Assembly (NCBI RefSeq): GCF_020966755.1
Contig: NZ_JAJKFT010000004.1
Coordinates: forward strand, 1-64,000
Direction: 5' to 3'
DNA from: Blastopirellula sediminis
Lineage (GTDB): Bacteria; Planctomycetota; Planctomycetia; Pirellulales; Pirellulaceae
DNA: 64,000 nt
Position 1 is the first letter of the stretch, and each line of letters starts with the position of its first letter. Under the pieces are notes generated by a model that saw nothing but the letters and a program-made list of their open reading frames with translations, was not told where the DNA came from and ran no database searches. Both the position numbers and the translations under genes were made by a program. Below are positions 42,762 through 52,689 of the stretch, in pieces.

Positions 42762-45152
42762 ATGAGCCGGCACACCGCGAAGTTTTGGGCGATCATTTTG
42801 ATCGGCGCTTCGGCCCTGACGGGTTGTCATCCGACGCAGCCTTTCTACTTCACGGAGAGAAACGATCTCTCCACCTACCTCGATAAGGCGACCGATATCG
42901 AATATCCGGACGTCTGCGAGCCAAGTCTGGCCGAGGTGGAGAACGCCGCCGAGCCGTTCACTCTGTCTGATCCGTTCTCGCTGGAGAGCAATCAGATTTG
43001 GGAACTCTCGCTCGAGGAAGCAGTCCAGATCACGCTGAAAAACAGCAAGGTTCTGCGCACCGCCGGCGGTAACGCGGTCTTCCGGGTCATCCCGGGCACC
43101 ACGCTCACCAGCCAGGCGGTTCCGACCAGCATGATCACTCGCAACGACGCGATGCCGACGATCTACGATCCGTCGATCGTCGAGTCGGATCCGACCCTGG
43201 GTGTGGAAGGCGCCCTGTCGGAATTCGACGCGCAGTTGAACATGACGGCCAACTACCAAAACAACGATCGCCCGCAAAACTACTCGGCCAACACCCTCTT
43301 CCCGTCGGTCTTCCAACAGAACCTGGGAACGAGTGCGATCGAGTTGACGAAGAAGTCCGCGACCGGCACCACGTTCTTCCTGCGTAACAACTACACGTAC
43401 GAATGGAACAATCGTAGCCCGATCACTCGTCCGTTGCCGAGCGACTGGCAAACCAACATCGAACTCGAAGCTCGTCATCCCTTGCTTCGCGGTTCGGGCG
43501 TGCAGGTCAACCGCGTCAACGTGATGTTGGCTCGCGTTCGAGAAGACGTCAGCCTGGCCGACTTCGAGACCAACGTTCGCAACCTGGTCAGCGACGTCGA
43601 AGAATCGTACTGGCAGCTCTACTTCTCATACCACAACCTGGAAGCCGCCAAGACCGGCCGCGACAGCGCCTTGGTCACCTGGCGTCGCATCTTCACCCTG
43701 ATGCAAAAGGGCGCCGAAGGGGGCGAGGCTGAAAAAGAAGCTCAAGCTCGCCAACAGTACTACGAATTCCGCGCTCGCACCCAAGCCGCTCTTCGCGACT
43801 TGTACAAAGCCGAAAACCAACTTCGCTACTTCATGGGGATCGCCGCCAACGACGGTCGCCTGATTCGTCCGTCGTCGGAACCGAGCGACGCCTGGGTGAA
43901 GTTCGACTGGTTCCAGATTCACGAAGAAGCGATCGCCCTGTCGGCCGAACTTCGCCGTCAACGCTGGCGCCTGAAGCAGCGTGAGATCGAAATGATCGCC
44001 GCTCGCAACCAACTGCTGCCGCAACTCGACGTGGTCGGTCTGTACCGGTTCCTCGGTGTGGGCGATAAGCTGATCTCCGGCAACAGCAACACTCCGGACT
44101 TCCCGGCCGTCGGCTCGACCGCGTGGTCGGAACTGACCGGGGGCAACTACCAGGAATGGACCGTGGGCGCCCAATACAGCATGCCGATCGGTTTCCGTCA
44201 GGAATTGGCCGGGGTTCGCAACGCTCAGCTCCGCATCGCTCGCGAAAAGGCGGTCTTGGAAGACATGGAACTGGAAGTGTCGCACTTGCTGACCGACGCG
44301 GTTCGCGACCTCGACTCGAACTACAACCTGGTTCAGTCGAACCTGAACCGCCTGATCGCCGCCGACAAAGAAGTCGACTCGGTGCAAGCCGCCTACGACG
44401 CCGGTACGGTCACCTTGGACCTGTTGCTCGAAGCTCAGCGTCGTCGTAGCGAAGCTCAGATCGCCTACTTCCAGTCGCTGGTCGAATACAACATCGCCAT
44501 CAAAGACGTGGAGCTCCGCAAGGGTACGCTGCTCGAATACAACGGCATCTTCCTGGCGGAAGGCCCGTGGCCGGACAAGGCTTACTTCGACGCCAAGGGA
44601 CATGCTCGCCGTCGTGCCGCCAGCCATTACATGAACTACGGCTACACTCGCCCGGCCGTCATCAGCCGCGGTCCGGTGCCGGAAGGCATGCACGGCGAAG
44701 AAGGGGTTCACTGGGAAGAAGCTCCGCTGCCGAACCAGCCCTACTTTGAAGAAGTGCCGACTCCGGCCGCCCAGCCGACCCCGGCTATCGGCCCGCTCGA
44801 CACGCAAGCGATGGCTCCGGCCGCCAAGCGGCAGCAAGTCGCCAGCGAAGGCGCCACGCTGCGTCCGATCGGCGTAAAGCAGATGCAAAGCGGCACGCAG
44901 GTCGCCCGCGTCTCGCACCAGGCTCCGGCCGCCAAGACTCCGGTCGCCGCGGTGAAACCGGTCGCCAACAATTCGCAAGCGAAGCTCGATTTTAATAAAC
45001 TAGGACTGTCGGAAACGATGAAGGACATGAACGTTCGATCGACGCCGACCGCCACAAAAACGACTTCGACCGCCAATCATGAATCTGTCACGAATTCAAC
45101 GTCTGCTGCAACTTCTGGGACTGCTGCAAAGTGGACGGCCACAAAACGTTGA
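42762..45152 (+). CDS. TolC family outer-membrane lipoprotein
   Basis: 796 residues. The signal ends with IGASALTGC, so it is a lipoprotein. Residues about 80-560 form the TolC/outer-membrane efflux fold with long helices (SDVEESYWQLYFSYHNLEAA and AYDAGTVTLDLLLEAQRRRS). The C-terminal 150 residues are a Pro/Ala/Thr-rich tail not found in standard TolC. It would form the outer channel of an efflux or type I export system, but no inner-membrane pump is adjacent. ATG 42762 is chosen over a longer frame. Its last 74 bp overlap the WYL regulator start. Confidence 0.9.
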   Translation: MSRHTAKFWAIILIGASALTGCHPTQPFYFTERNDLSTYLDKATDIEYPDVCEPSLAEVENAAEPFTLSDPFSLESNQIWELSLEEAVQITLKNSKVLRTAGGNAVFRVIPGTTLTSQAVPTSMITRNDAMPTIYDPSIVESDPTLGVEGALSEFDAQLNMTANYQNNDRPQNYSANTLFPSVFQQNLGTSAIELTKKSATGTTFFLRNNYTYEWNNRSPITRPLPSDWQTNIELEARHPLLRGSGVQVNRVNVMLARVREDVSLADFETNVRNLVSDVEESYWQLYFSYHNLEAAKTGRDSALVTWRRIFTLMQKGAEGGEAEKEAQARQQYYEFRARTQAALRDLYKAENQLRYFMGIAANDGRLIRPSSEPSDAWVKFDWFQIHEEAIALSAELRRQRWRLKQREIEMIAARNQLLPQLDVVGLYRFLGVGDKLISGNSNTPDFPAVGSTAWSELTGGNYQEWTVGAQYSMPIGFRQELAGVRNAQLRIAREKAVLEDMELEVSHLLTDAVRDLDSNYNLVQSNLNRLIAADKEVDSVQAAYDAGTVTLDLLLEAQRRRSEAQIAYFQSLVEYNIAIKDVELRKGTLLEYNGIFLAEGPWPDKAYFDAKGHARRRAASHYMNYGYTRPAVISRGPVPEGMHGEEGVHWEEAPLPNQPYFEEVPTPAAQPTPAIGPLDTQAMAPAAKRQQVASEGATLRPIGVKQMQSGTQVARVSHQAPAAKTPVAAVKPVANNSQAKLDFNKLGLSETMKDMNVRSTPTATKTTSTANHESVTNSTSAATSGTAAKWTATKR

Positions 45153-46065
45153 TTCGTTAGCGGTCGAGTGCGGCGTGAGCCGCCGGACGATCTTTCGAGA
45201 TTTGGATACGTTGCGAGGGGCTAGTGTGCCCCTCGCTTTCGATTCTGAGACGCAGCGGTATCACATTCCTGATACCTACTTTCTGAGCCCGACCAACTTG
45301 AACGCCGAAGAGGCGCTCTCGGTGATGGTCCTCTGCAGCGAACTGGGTGACGGCGGAGGATTGCCGTACTACTCCAACGCCCGCAAAGCGGCGACCAAGC
45401 TGGAGAACAGTTTGCCCGATCGCTTGAAGTCCCGACTGCGGCGTGTCTCCGGAGCCGTCGAGATCAAGCTGAATCATTCGCCTCAGCCGGAAGAGGCCGA
45501 AGAGGTCTATCAGCAGCTGGTCGATGCGGTCGGCCATCGCCGCTCGGTTCGGATTCGCTACAAGAGCCTGTTCGACGACGGAGAGGAGATCGGCACGAAG
45601 CTTTCCCCTTACAAACTTCTCTTCAGTCGCCACAGCTGGTACGTGATTGGACGATCGTCGCTCCATCGTTCGACGCGAACCTTCAAGGTGGGACGGATTC
45701 AGTCGCTCGAGTCGCTCGAAGACGAATTCAAAATCCCGACCGGCTTTCGCGTCGAGCGTTATCTACGCAGCGCCTGGCACATGATTCCGGAAGAAGGCCC
45801 CGACCAGGAAGTGGTGGTTCGCTTCCACAAATTGGTGGCCTCCAATGTGGCGGAAGTGCAGTGGCACAAGACGCAGCAAGTCACATGGAACGACGACGGA
45901 TCGATCGATTTTCGCGTCACCGTCTCTGGCCTGCGCGAAATGTCATGGTGGATTCTCGGCTACGGAGAACAAGCCACCGTCCTTTCGCCTCCCGAGATGC
46001 AGCAGATCGTCGTCGGGCACGCGCGGGCGATCATTGATAAGTACCCAACTAACAGTCAAGCGTAG
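45079..46065 (+). CDS. Helix-turn-helix / WYL domain transcriptional regulator
   Basis: 328 residues. The N-terminal DeoR-type helix-turn-helix is visible in VDSLAVECGVSRRTIFRDLDTLR. The WYL domain is around residues 140-215 (HSWYVIGRSSLHRSTRTFK), followed by a C-terminal WCX-like extension. WYL proteins sense ligands, often nucleic acids, and control transcription. The start lies inside the 3' end of the TolC gene in another frame (74-bp overlap), implying co-expression. A palindromic repeat begins 11 bp after its stop. Confidence 0.92.
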   Translation: MNLSRIQRLLQLLGLLQSGRPQNVDSLAVECGVSRRTIFRDLDTLRGASVPLAFDSETQRYHIPDTYFLSPTNLNAEEALSVMVLCSELGDGGGLPYYSNARKAATKLENSLPDRLKSRLRRVSGAVEIKLNHSPQPEEAEEVYQQLVDAVGHRRSVRIRYKSLFDDGEEIGTKLSPYKLLFSRHSWYVIGRSSLHRSTRTFKVGRIQSLESLEDEFKIPTGFRVERYLRSAWHMIPEEGPDQEVVVRFHKLVASNVAEVQWHKTQQVTWNDDGSIDFRVTVSGLREMSWWILGYGEQATVLSPPEMQQIVVGHARAIIDKYPTNSQA

Positions 46066-46075
46066 CCGAATAGGC

Positions 46076-46185
46076 CTGGTGCCATGCTCTTGCCACGTCT
46101 TCGTGGGATGAGCATGTCTTCAATGCGGTGTAACAGGGCAAAGACATCCTCTTCCGTCGAAGACGCCGTACGAGCATGGTGCCTG
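46076..46185. repeat. Palindromic repeat, GGTGCCATGCT family (copy 2)
   Basis: Starts CCTGGTGCCATGCTCTTGCC and runs nearly identical to the copy at 34333 for about 60 bp. The right end (AGCATGGTGCC) is partly degenerate. It lies between the WYL stop and tmk, again directly at a gene 3' end. Confidence 0.85.
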
Positions 46186-46289
46186 TCGGAGCCGCACTTT
46201 GCGAAAGACACGCGGCCTGACGCCGACTATGCATTTCCCCCATTGGAGCGTAAAATGGGCCGGTTTTCTGTCGCGCCTGTGAGCCTGCT

Positions 46290-46901
46290 ATGTTTTTCGT
46301 ATTCGACGGATTGGATGGAGTCGGCAAGTCGACGCAGCAAACGCTGCTGACCGCTTGGCTGGAGATGCAAGGAGCCCGCGTCGTCTCGTGTCGCGACCCT
46401 GGCGCCACGCCGCTGGGCGAACGTTTGCGTTCGATCTTGCTCGACAAAAGCGATCTGGAAATCTCTCCGGTCAGCGAAATGCTCCTTTACATGACGGCCC
46501 GCTCGCAACTGGTCGCCGAAACGATTCGTCCCGCGATCGAGTCTGGCGCTGCGGTCGTCTGCGATCGTTACCTGATCGCCAATATCGCCTACCAAGGCTA
46601 CGGCGCCGGCGTCGATATCGAGTCGATCCGCCAGGTCGGCAAGGTGGCGACTGACGGCGTGATGCCTGACGCGACCTTCCTGCTCGACATGCCGACCAAG
46701 TTCGCGCTGGGGCGATTGCATCGGACGCTTGATCGGGTCGAGAGCCGCGGTGAGGAATACTTCGATCGCGTTCGGCAAGGCTTTCTGACCGAAGCGAAGA
46801 AGTTTGACAACGTGCATGTGATCGACGCGAGTCGCTCGGTTGAGCAGATCCAGTCCGACATTCGCAGCATTGCGCTGGCGGTAATGGAGAAGCAAGCGTA
46901 A
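46290..46901 (+). CDS. tmk: Thymidylate kinase
   Basis: 203 residues with the P-loop FDGLDGVGKSTQ, the DR(Y) motif in VCDRYLIANIAYQGYG and the lid region RVESRGEEYFDRVRQGF. It phosphorylates dTMP to dTDP. It is directly followed by holB with a 2-bp gap, the conserved tmk-holB order. Confidence 0.97.
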   Translation: MFFVFDGLDGVGKSTQQTLLTAWLEMQGARVVSCRDPGATPLGERLRSILLDKSDLEISPVSEMLLYMTARSQLVAETIRPAIESGAAVVCDRYLIANIAYQGYGAGVDIESIRQVGKVATDGVMPDATFLLDMPTKFALGRLHRTLDRVESRGEEYFDRVRQGFLTEAKKFDNVHVIDASRSVEQIQSDIRSIALAVMEKQA

Positions 46902-46903
46902 CG

Positions 46904-47977
46904 ATGAGTTGGGACGAGATCCAAGGGCACGACGCGATCCTGGCGAACTTTCGTAAAGCGGTCGCTCGCGAGCGGCTCGCCAGTACGTTCCTCTTCGTCG
47001 GACCGCCGGCGATCGGCAAACGGAAGTTCGCGCTGAAGCTGGCCGAAGCCCTCCTTTGCGAAAAGTCCAAGTCGACCGACTTGAATCCGTGCGGCAAGTG
47101 CGAAAGCTGCGTGCAGGTCCGCGCTCATTCTCATCCTGACTTGATCCTGGTCGAGCGGCCCGCTAACCGAACGCGTATCCCGGTCGAACTGCTGATCGGC
47201 GAAGGGCAGAACCGGATGCGGGAAGGGTTGTGCCATGACATTACGCTCCGTCCTTATCGCGGCGGTCGCAAAGTGGCGATCATCGACGACGCCGACTATC
47301 TGAACGTCGAAGGCGCCAACTGTCTGCTGAAGACGCTCGAAGAGCCGCCGCCCAGGTCGGTGATGATTCTCCTCTCGACCAGTTTGCAGCGTCAGTTGCC
47401 GACGATTCGTTCCCGCTCGCAGATCATTCGTTTCTCGCCGCTGCCGAACGACGTCATTGCGTCGCTGCTCGTCGAGCAGGGCGTGGTCGCCGATCTGGAG
47501 GAAGCTCGCGTCCTGGCCGAACTGGGACATGGAAGTCTAGAGCGAGCGATGCAAGTCGCCGATCCTGAACTACGTGAGTTTCGCGCCGCTCTGTTGCCGC
47601 GACTTGCGGTCCCTGATTTTCCGAGCGTCGCCCTGGCGAAGGAAACTGCCGATTTCGTTGACCGGGCCGGCAAAGAGGCGCCGCCGCGCCGAGCCCGCTT
47701 GATCCTGGTCATGCAGTTCGCCGCCGAGTTCTACGAGCAACTGATGCGTGCCCTTTGCGGGCGACCAGTCTCGGGGGACGATCTCCTGTTAAAGCAAGTC
47801 GAGCGCGCCGCGGGGCGGTTTACCGCCGGACCTGACGCAGCCGGGGCCTGCTTGGCCCGCTGCATTGAAGCGGAGCAGGAAGTCGAAATGAACGCCAATC
47901 TGGCGACGTTGGTCGACGCCTGGCTCGACGACCTCTCGTCAGCGGGGCGATTAGGTTATGTGCCGCTGGCCCAGTAA
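46904..47977 (+). CDS. holB: DNA polymerase III subunit delta'
   Basis: 357 residues. The AAA+ fold shows FLFVGPPAIGKRKFALKLAE, a Walker A-like loop with Arg in place of Ser/Thr, as expected for the ATPase-inactive delta' subunit. A zinc-binding cysteine set follows (CEKSK...CGKCESC). IIDDADYLNVEGANCLLKTL and EEPPPRSVMILLST complete the clamp-loader pattern. It forms part of the clamp loader with DnaX and delta. Confidence 0.96.
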   Translation: MSWDEIQGHDAILANFRKAVARERLASTFLFVGPPAIGKRKFALKLAEALLCEKSKSTDLNPCGKCESCVQVRAHSHPDLILVERPANRTRIPVELLIGEGQNRMREGLCHDITLRPYRGGRKVAIIDDADYLNVEGANCLLKTLEEPPPRSVMILLSTSLQRQLPTIRSRSQIIRFSPLPNDVIASLLVEQGVVADLEEARVLAELGHGSLERAMQVADPELREFRAALLPRLAVPDFPSVALAKETADFVDRAGKEAPPRRARLILVMQFAAEFYEQLMRALCGRPVSGDDLLLKQVERAAGRFTAGPDAAGACLARCIEAEQEVEMNANLATLVDAWLDDLSSAGRLGYVPLAQ

Positions 47978-48040
47978 GCTATAGTGGAGCTAGTCGCGAC
48001 AATCGCGAACGCTTCACGCCTTGCTCTCCCCCCGCCTGCC

Positions 48041-49258
48041 ATGTTGTCGCTACGTATTGCCGTTGTTCTCGGTATCGCCACGATTGCGAATCTCGCCGTC
48101 GCCGCCGACTGGTTTGTCGCTCCGGATGGAGACGACGCCCAATCCGGCAAGATCGACGCTCCGCTCGCCACGGTGACGAAGGGGCAAGAGTTGGCCTCTC
48201 CTGGCGATACGGTCTACATTCGGGGTGGCCTCTACAACGACTTCGCCGAACTGCCGCGCGTCGGGTGGTACAACGTCGCGATTCATTTGAAGAAAAGTGA
48301 CGTCAGCTACGTCGCTTACCCCGGAGAGACGCCGGTCTTTGACTTCTCCAAGGCGCCGACCAATCGTCGCGTGACCGGGTTTTTGATCTCCGGTACGAAC
48401 GTTACGATGCGCGGCATTCACGTCACCGGCACGCCGGTTGGCGAACAAAAGCAATCGGAGTGTTTCCGCATCGCCGGATCCCGGGCAGTCGGGCATTTCT
48501 ATGATTGCGTTGCCCGTGGCAATGCGGCGATCGGGTTCTATTGGACCAGCGGTTCGCGCGGCTCCGCGACGCGCTGCGACGCTTACGACAACATCAGCCG
48601 CAATCCAAAATCGATCGGCAATATTGACGGCTTTGGCGCTCATGCCGAAGGAGTCGAGTTCCGCTACTGTCGCGCTTGGAATAACAGCGACGATGGTTTC
48701 GACGCGATCAGTTCCCCCGGCGCCAATCTGTTTGACCACTGCTGGGCCTTCAATCATCGCGCCGGGGGCGACAGCAACGGATTTAAAATTGGCGGCTTCG
48801 GGGCAGATCCAAAAACGAAACTGCCGGTACCGCTGCCGGTTCACGAAGTTCGCTTTTGCATCGCCGCGTTCAACGGCGCGAAAGGGTTCTACGCCAATCA
48901 CCATCCCGGCCAGGCGGCCGTCTGGACGCGTAACTCGGCCTACGGCAACGGCGGCGGAAACTTCAACATGCTCGAACGTCGCCCCGACATGAGCGAAGAC
49001 ATCCCCGGCGACAAGGAAGTGTTGCACGGTAACCTGGCGTTTCGCGGTCCGAGCACCAAAGCGGACGCGACTCCGGCGGAAAACGCGACCGACAACTCCT
49101 GGACGCGCCCTGGCGTGACCGTCGATGCGAAGGACTTCGTCAGCGTCGACTGGAAAGAACTGATGCGCCCCCGCACGCCGGAAGGTGACTTGCCGCATAT
49201 CGACTTTCTGCGTTTGAAGGCCGATAGCGATTTGCAAGGCTTGGGGGCGGTGGAGTAA
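48041..49258 (+). CDS. Secreted parallel beta-helix protein, PL9 pectate-lyase-like
   Basis: 405 residues with a signal peptide (SLRIAVVLGIATIANLAVA). The N-terminal FVAPDGDDAQSGKIDAPLAT is a DUF1565-type start. The body is a right-handed beta-helix with CRAWNNSDDGFDAIS, HCWAFNHRAG, DSNGFKIGGFG and NSAYGNGGGNFNM, the pattern of polysaccharide lyase family 9 enzymes, where the Asp cluster binds calcium. It probably acts on uronic-acid-containing polysaccharides outside the cell. ATG 48041 is chosen; GTG 47984 would bury the signal peptide. Confidence 0.82.
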   Translation: MLSLRIAVVLGIATIANLAVAADWFVAPDGDDAQSGKIDAPLATVTKGQELASPGDTVYIRGGLYNDFAELPRVGWYNVAIHLKKSDVSYVAYPGETPVFDFSKAPTNRRVTGFLISGTNVTMRGIHVTGTPVGEQKQSECFRIAGSRAVGHFYDCVARGNAAIGFYWTSGSRGSATRCDAYDNISRNPKSIGNIDGFGAHAEGVEFRYCRAWNNSDDGFDAISSPGANLFDHCWAFNHRAGGDSNGFKIGGFGADPKTKLPVPLPVHEVRFCIAAFNGAKGFYANHHPGQAAVWTRNSAYGNGGGNFNMLERRPDMSEDIPGDKEVLHGNLAFRGPSTKADATPAENATDNSWTRPGVTVDAKDFVSVDWKELMRPRTPEGDLPHIDFLRLKADSDLQGLGAVE

Positions 49259-49265
49259 ATCCTTT

Positions 49266-50180
49266 CTAAGTGGGAACCATGGCCAGCGATTTGGCCAATT
49301 TGGTTACTTCTTGAGCAAGATCGATAGACTCAAAGATTCCTTGTTCGTTCTGAAGGCCGGTGCCGCCTTTCGACGCTCCAACGATCTGTCCCGCCATGGA
49401 GCCGATTGTGTCGGTATCGCCTCCCGACGCGCAAATGGCGCCCATCATTGCGGTGATCATAAAGGGATTTTGAATTGCGTGAGCGAGCGCTACGGGGACG
49501 GAATCGGCGACGTACCCGGATGAGCCGAATCTCTTGAAAGCGTCGAAAGGTTTCAGTCGCTCAACGTGGATCTGTTTCAACCGATCGCGCGTGACGGAGT
49601 CGGGTAGCAGTTCGACTACACGCGGCAACAGCTCCTGTTTGAGCGAGATTCCCTCCGCCGCTAAGCGAATCGACGCCAGCATTGCGAGCGCCCCGCAGTA
49701 CGCTTCCTCATTACGATGCGTGATTCGGCAAACATCATGGAGCGTCCGCCGATCGGCGTCGCTGGTCGGATCCAGAAAGAACGCCAGCGGTGCGATTCGC
49801 ATCGCGGCTCCATTGCCGGCAGAGCGTTCCCCCGATGCTCCGACCAAAGCCCAATGACCGCCGGCAGCCAGCTCCGTCAGCGCTTTCAGCGTGCTGGAAC
49901 CGATGCCGGTGATTCGTCTCGCTTGAAACCACGCGACGAATCTCTCCGCAATCGTATCGGGATCGACTCGGCCTGCTTGGACGATCGCTTCGCAGGTCGC
50001 CAGCGTCAGTTGGGTATCGTCCGTAACGCATAGATCAAGTTCCCACATTGGCTTGGGGGACTCGTTGGGATCGGTTCCGGAGACCGGCGCCGATCCTTCG
50101 TAATGTGCGCCAATCGCATCTCCAATCGCCCCGCCCATCAGGCAGCCCAAGATTCGATCCGCACGCGTTTTCATGTCCAT
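49266..50180 (-). CDS. ADP-ribosylglycohydrolase family protein
   Basis: 304 residues. Both metal-binding motif groups are present: GGAIGDAIGAHYEG with VTDDTQLTLATCEA near the N-terminus and ASGGDTDTIGSMAGQI near the C-terminus. Such enzymes remove ADP-ribose from proteins or small molecules (DraG/ARH type). No DraT-like ADP-ribosyltransferase is adjacent; the candidate at 5779-6255 is 43 kb away. It has no signal peptide and is cytoplasmic. Confidence 0.93.
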   Translation of the reverse strand: MDMKTRADRILGCLMGGAIGDAIGAHYEGSAPVSGTDPNESPKPMWELDLCVTDDTQLTLATCEAIVQAGRVDPDTIAERFVAWFQARRITGIGSSTLKALTELAAGGHWALVGASGERSAGNGAAMRIAPLAFFLDPTSDADRRTLHDVCRITHRNEEAYCGALAMLASIRLAAEGISLKQELLPRVVELLPDSVTRDRLKQIHVERLKPFDAFKRFGSSGYVADSVPVALAHAIQNPFMITAMMGAICASGGDTDTIGSMAGQIVGASKGGTGLQNEQGIFESIDLAQEVTKLAKSLAMVPT

Positions 50181-50205
50181 GATCGAATCTCTGGGGGGCG
50201 TTGGT

Positions 50206-52689
50206 TTACGGCGCCGGATGCAACCCAGGCAGCTCCGGTGGGCGAACTCTTAGCTTCGCTTCTTCCAGCGTCGACAAAAACGCAGCCAGGTCGGCCAGGT
50301 CTTGGCGGTTCAAGCCGAGCGGCTTCAGCAGCGGCGACTTGGTGGGGAAGAGCTCGTCTTCGAGTTGCTCTTCCTTCCGCTTGATCGTCGGCATGCCGGC
50401 ATTATACATGTTTAGCACGCCGGGAAGCTCGAATAGTCCGTTGTGCATCAGCGGCGTGGTGGCCGTCACGTCGCGTAGGGTCGGCGTCTTGAACTTGCCG
50501 ACGTCGGCCGTTTCGCCGGTCGTCGCGTAGCGCCCCAGGTCCTGATACTTGCGGCCGTAGTAGCTGAGCCCTACTTCGTGGAATTTGCCATCGCTGAACA
50601 TCGGGCCGTTGTGGCAGTTCATGCAGCGAGCGTCGCGGCGGAAGAGATCCATCCCCCGAATCGCCGAGTCGGACATCATGTCCGACTTCCCTTGCAGGAA
50701 CGCATCGAACCGAGTCCGACCGTGAATGATCGTTCGCTCAAAACAGGCGATCGCCTGGGCGACACGCTCCAGCGTGATCTGTTCATCGCCAAACGCTTCG
50801 CACATCAGTTCGCGATAGGCGGCGTGAGCCGAGACCGTTTCGACGACATGTTCGGCCGACGCGTGCATCTCGTCGGGGTTCAAGAAGACGGCGATCGCCT
50901 GATCGGCGAGCGTTTCGGCTCGGCCGTCCCAGAAGAACGTCTCCTGAAACGCAACGTAGCGAATCGACGGAGCGTTGCGTCCCAGCAGTTTCCGCGAATG
51001 CCCAAAACTGGTCGTGCGACCATCTCCCCACGCGAGATCCGGATCATGACACGAAGCGCAAGCGATCTGCCCGCTCCCGGAAAGTCGCGGATCAAAGAAG
51101 AGGGCTTTGCCGAGCTGTTCCTTCGCGTCGTTGTGCGGATTCTCCGCAGGATGCGTTACCTCCGGAAGCAGCCCGATCTCGCGCCATTCGACGCCGGCGT
51201 CGACGGTCGGAGCCGGCCATGTGTCGGGCGATTGCGAGTAAACCTCGCGGAGTTTCTCGGCCAACTCGGCAAGTTCCGCCGCTGATTTTTCCGGGCGAGG
51301 GGGAAGTCGCGTCGATGCGACCGATGGAGCGACCGACTTTAATCGCGATTGGAGTCGTTCAACGACTGCCGCCATTTCGCTCTCGGCCAGTTGCGTCCGT
51401 TCGTCGGCTGCCGCGATGTGAGCGGCTGCATGTTTGGAGAGGGAGCGAATGCCGAACGGCGCTTGTCCGCCCCCATTGGTTAGGCGATGGCATAGTGCAC
51501 ACTGCGCCGCGTAGGTCGCATGTTTCAAGCTGCCATACTCGACGAACAGCGCCTGCGCCGTATCGGGGACGAAGCGAAAGGGATGTTCCGGATCGAGAAT
51601 CGACCCAGCGCGCGTGCGGCGAAAGATCCAGTGGCTGGAGCCGTCGCGGCTGCTGCTTGCGTCGAGCGCGTTTTGATCGGTCGACGGATTCGACATTCGA
51701 ATGCGGATGTCGTCGATCACCGGCGTTGCGATGGGGCGTAGTTGGTCATCGACCACAACTAGCGTTTGGACCAGGGCGGTTTGAATCGTGCCCGGCGGGT
51801 TCGGCGAAACGTCGTCGCCTGCTTGGATCGCAGCGAGCAAGTCTTTCGTTTCGTTGCGGCCGCCGAAATTGTAGTAAACATGCGAGGCGTGCAGCGTCCG
51901 TTCGGCCTGAAAGAGTGCGGAACTCTTTCGACCGATTTCCAGCCAGGGGGAACTATCCGTCGCCGCGGAAGGATCGAAGTCGTCTGGCAGGAAGGGCTTC
52001 GATGTCGCAATCGGCGCCGAGTTTTCAAATTGCGACTGCAGCTGTGCGAAGCCGCTTGGCAACTGCTCGATTTCGTCTCGCCCAAGGGCGAGCGAACGAA
52101 TGGCGCTGGCCATCGCCGTCAGCAGTTGCAGATCATCAGAGTTCGCTTTTTCCAGCTGCCACCAGACGCTCATCACATCCCACTGCACTAGCAACTGCTG
52201 AAGCGGACTCGCGATCAACTCCTCTCGTCGTTCTGGCGATGAAAGTTCGGCGAGCAGTTTTACTAGTTCAGCGCGCTCTTCCGTAGAAAACTGACGCACC
52301 GGGCTGACCCGAACGTCGCCGCCGAAATATTTCAGGTCGGCGTCGGTCCCGGCTCGTTTGCCGAAGTACCACTTTCCTTGATATAACTCCTGCGGCGTGA
52401 CGCCGGCCGATTGCATCTCGCCCGGAAGTTGCGTCTGAACTTCTTCCGGCACGAGTTGGTCGACGAAGAGTAAATGATGCAAGCGGTTTAGCGAATGATT
52501 GACATCCGCGTGATATACCGCTTGCGATTGTTCGGACGCAGGCAAGCCTTCCAGCGAATGCCCGACGGGATAAAACGCTGCGGCGGGCTGCTGCGCCATC
52601 GCGTATTGCGCTGGCACGAACGCGCTGACGAAAAAAATCGCCATCGCCCCACGCAGCAATTTGCTCCAGGATGCGTCCCCTGCGGCCAT
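50206..52689 (-). CDS. Cytochrome c peroxidase-like protein with three CxxCH motifs
   Basis: 827 residues with a signal peptide (LLRGAMAIFFVSAFVPAQYAMA). An N-terminal half of unknown fold carries one CALCH site (residues 397-401). The C-terminal half is a MauG/di-haem peroxidase module with CASCH (544-548) and CMNCH (689-693) and motifs such as FFDPRLSGSGQIACASCHDP. It should act in the periplasm as a peroxidase or haem-based oxidase. Its ATG overlaps the stop of the upstream DUF1559 gene by one base, suggesting coupled translation. Confidence 0.9.
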   Translation of the reverse strand: MAAGDASWSKLLRGAMAIFFVSAFVPAQYAMAQQPAAAFYPVGHSLEGLPASEQSQAVYHADVNHSLNRLHHLLFVDQLVPEEVQTQLPGEMQSAGVTPQELYQGKWYFGKRAGTDADLKYFGGDVRVSPVRQFSTEERAELVKLLAELSSPERREELIASPLQQLLVQWDVMSVWWQLEKANSDDLQLLTAMASAIRSLALGRDEIEQLPSGFAQLQSQFENSAPIATSKPFLPDDFDPSAATDSSPWLEIGRKSSALFQAERTLHASHVYYNFGGRNETKDLLAAIQAGDDVSPNPPGTIQTALVQTLVVVDDQLRPIATPVIDDIRIRMSNPSTDQNALDASSSRDGSSHWIFRRTRAGSILDPEHPFRFVPDTAQALFVEYGSLKHATYAAQCALCHRLTNGGGQAPFGIRSLSKHAAAHIAAADERTQLAESEMAAVVERLQSRLKSVAPSVASTRLPPRPEKSAAELAELAEKLREVYSQSPDTWPAPTVDAGVEWREIGLLPEVTHPAENPHNDAKEQLGKALFFDPRLSGSGQIACASCHDPDLAWGDGRTTSFGHSRKLLGRNAPSIRYVAFQETFFWDGRAETLADQAIAVFLNPDEMHASAEHVVETVSAHAAYRELMCEAFGDEQITLERVAQAIACFERTIIHGRTRFDAFLQGKSDMMSDSAIRGMDLFRRDARCMNCHNGPMFSDGKFHEVGLSYYGRKYQDLGRYATTGETADVGKFKTPTLRDVTATTPLMHNGLFELPGVLNMYNAGMPTIKRKEEQLEDELFPTKSPLLKPLGLNRQDLADLAAFLSTLEEAKLRVRPPELPGLHPAP

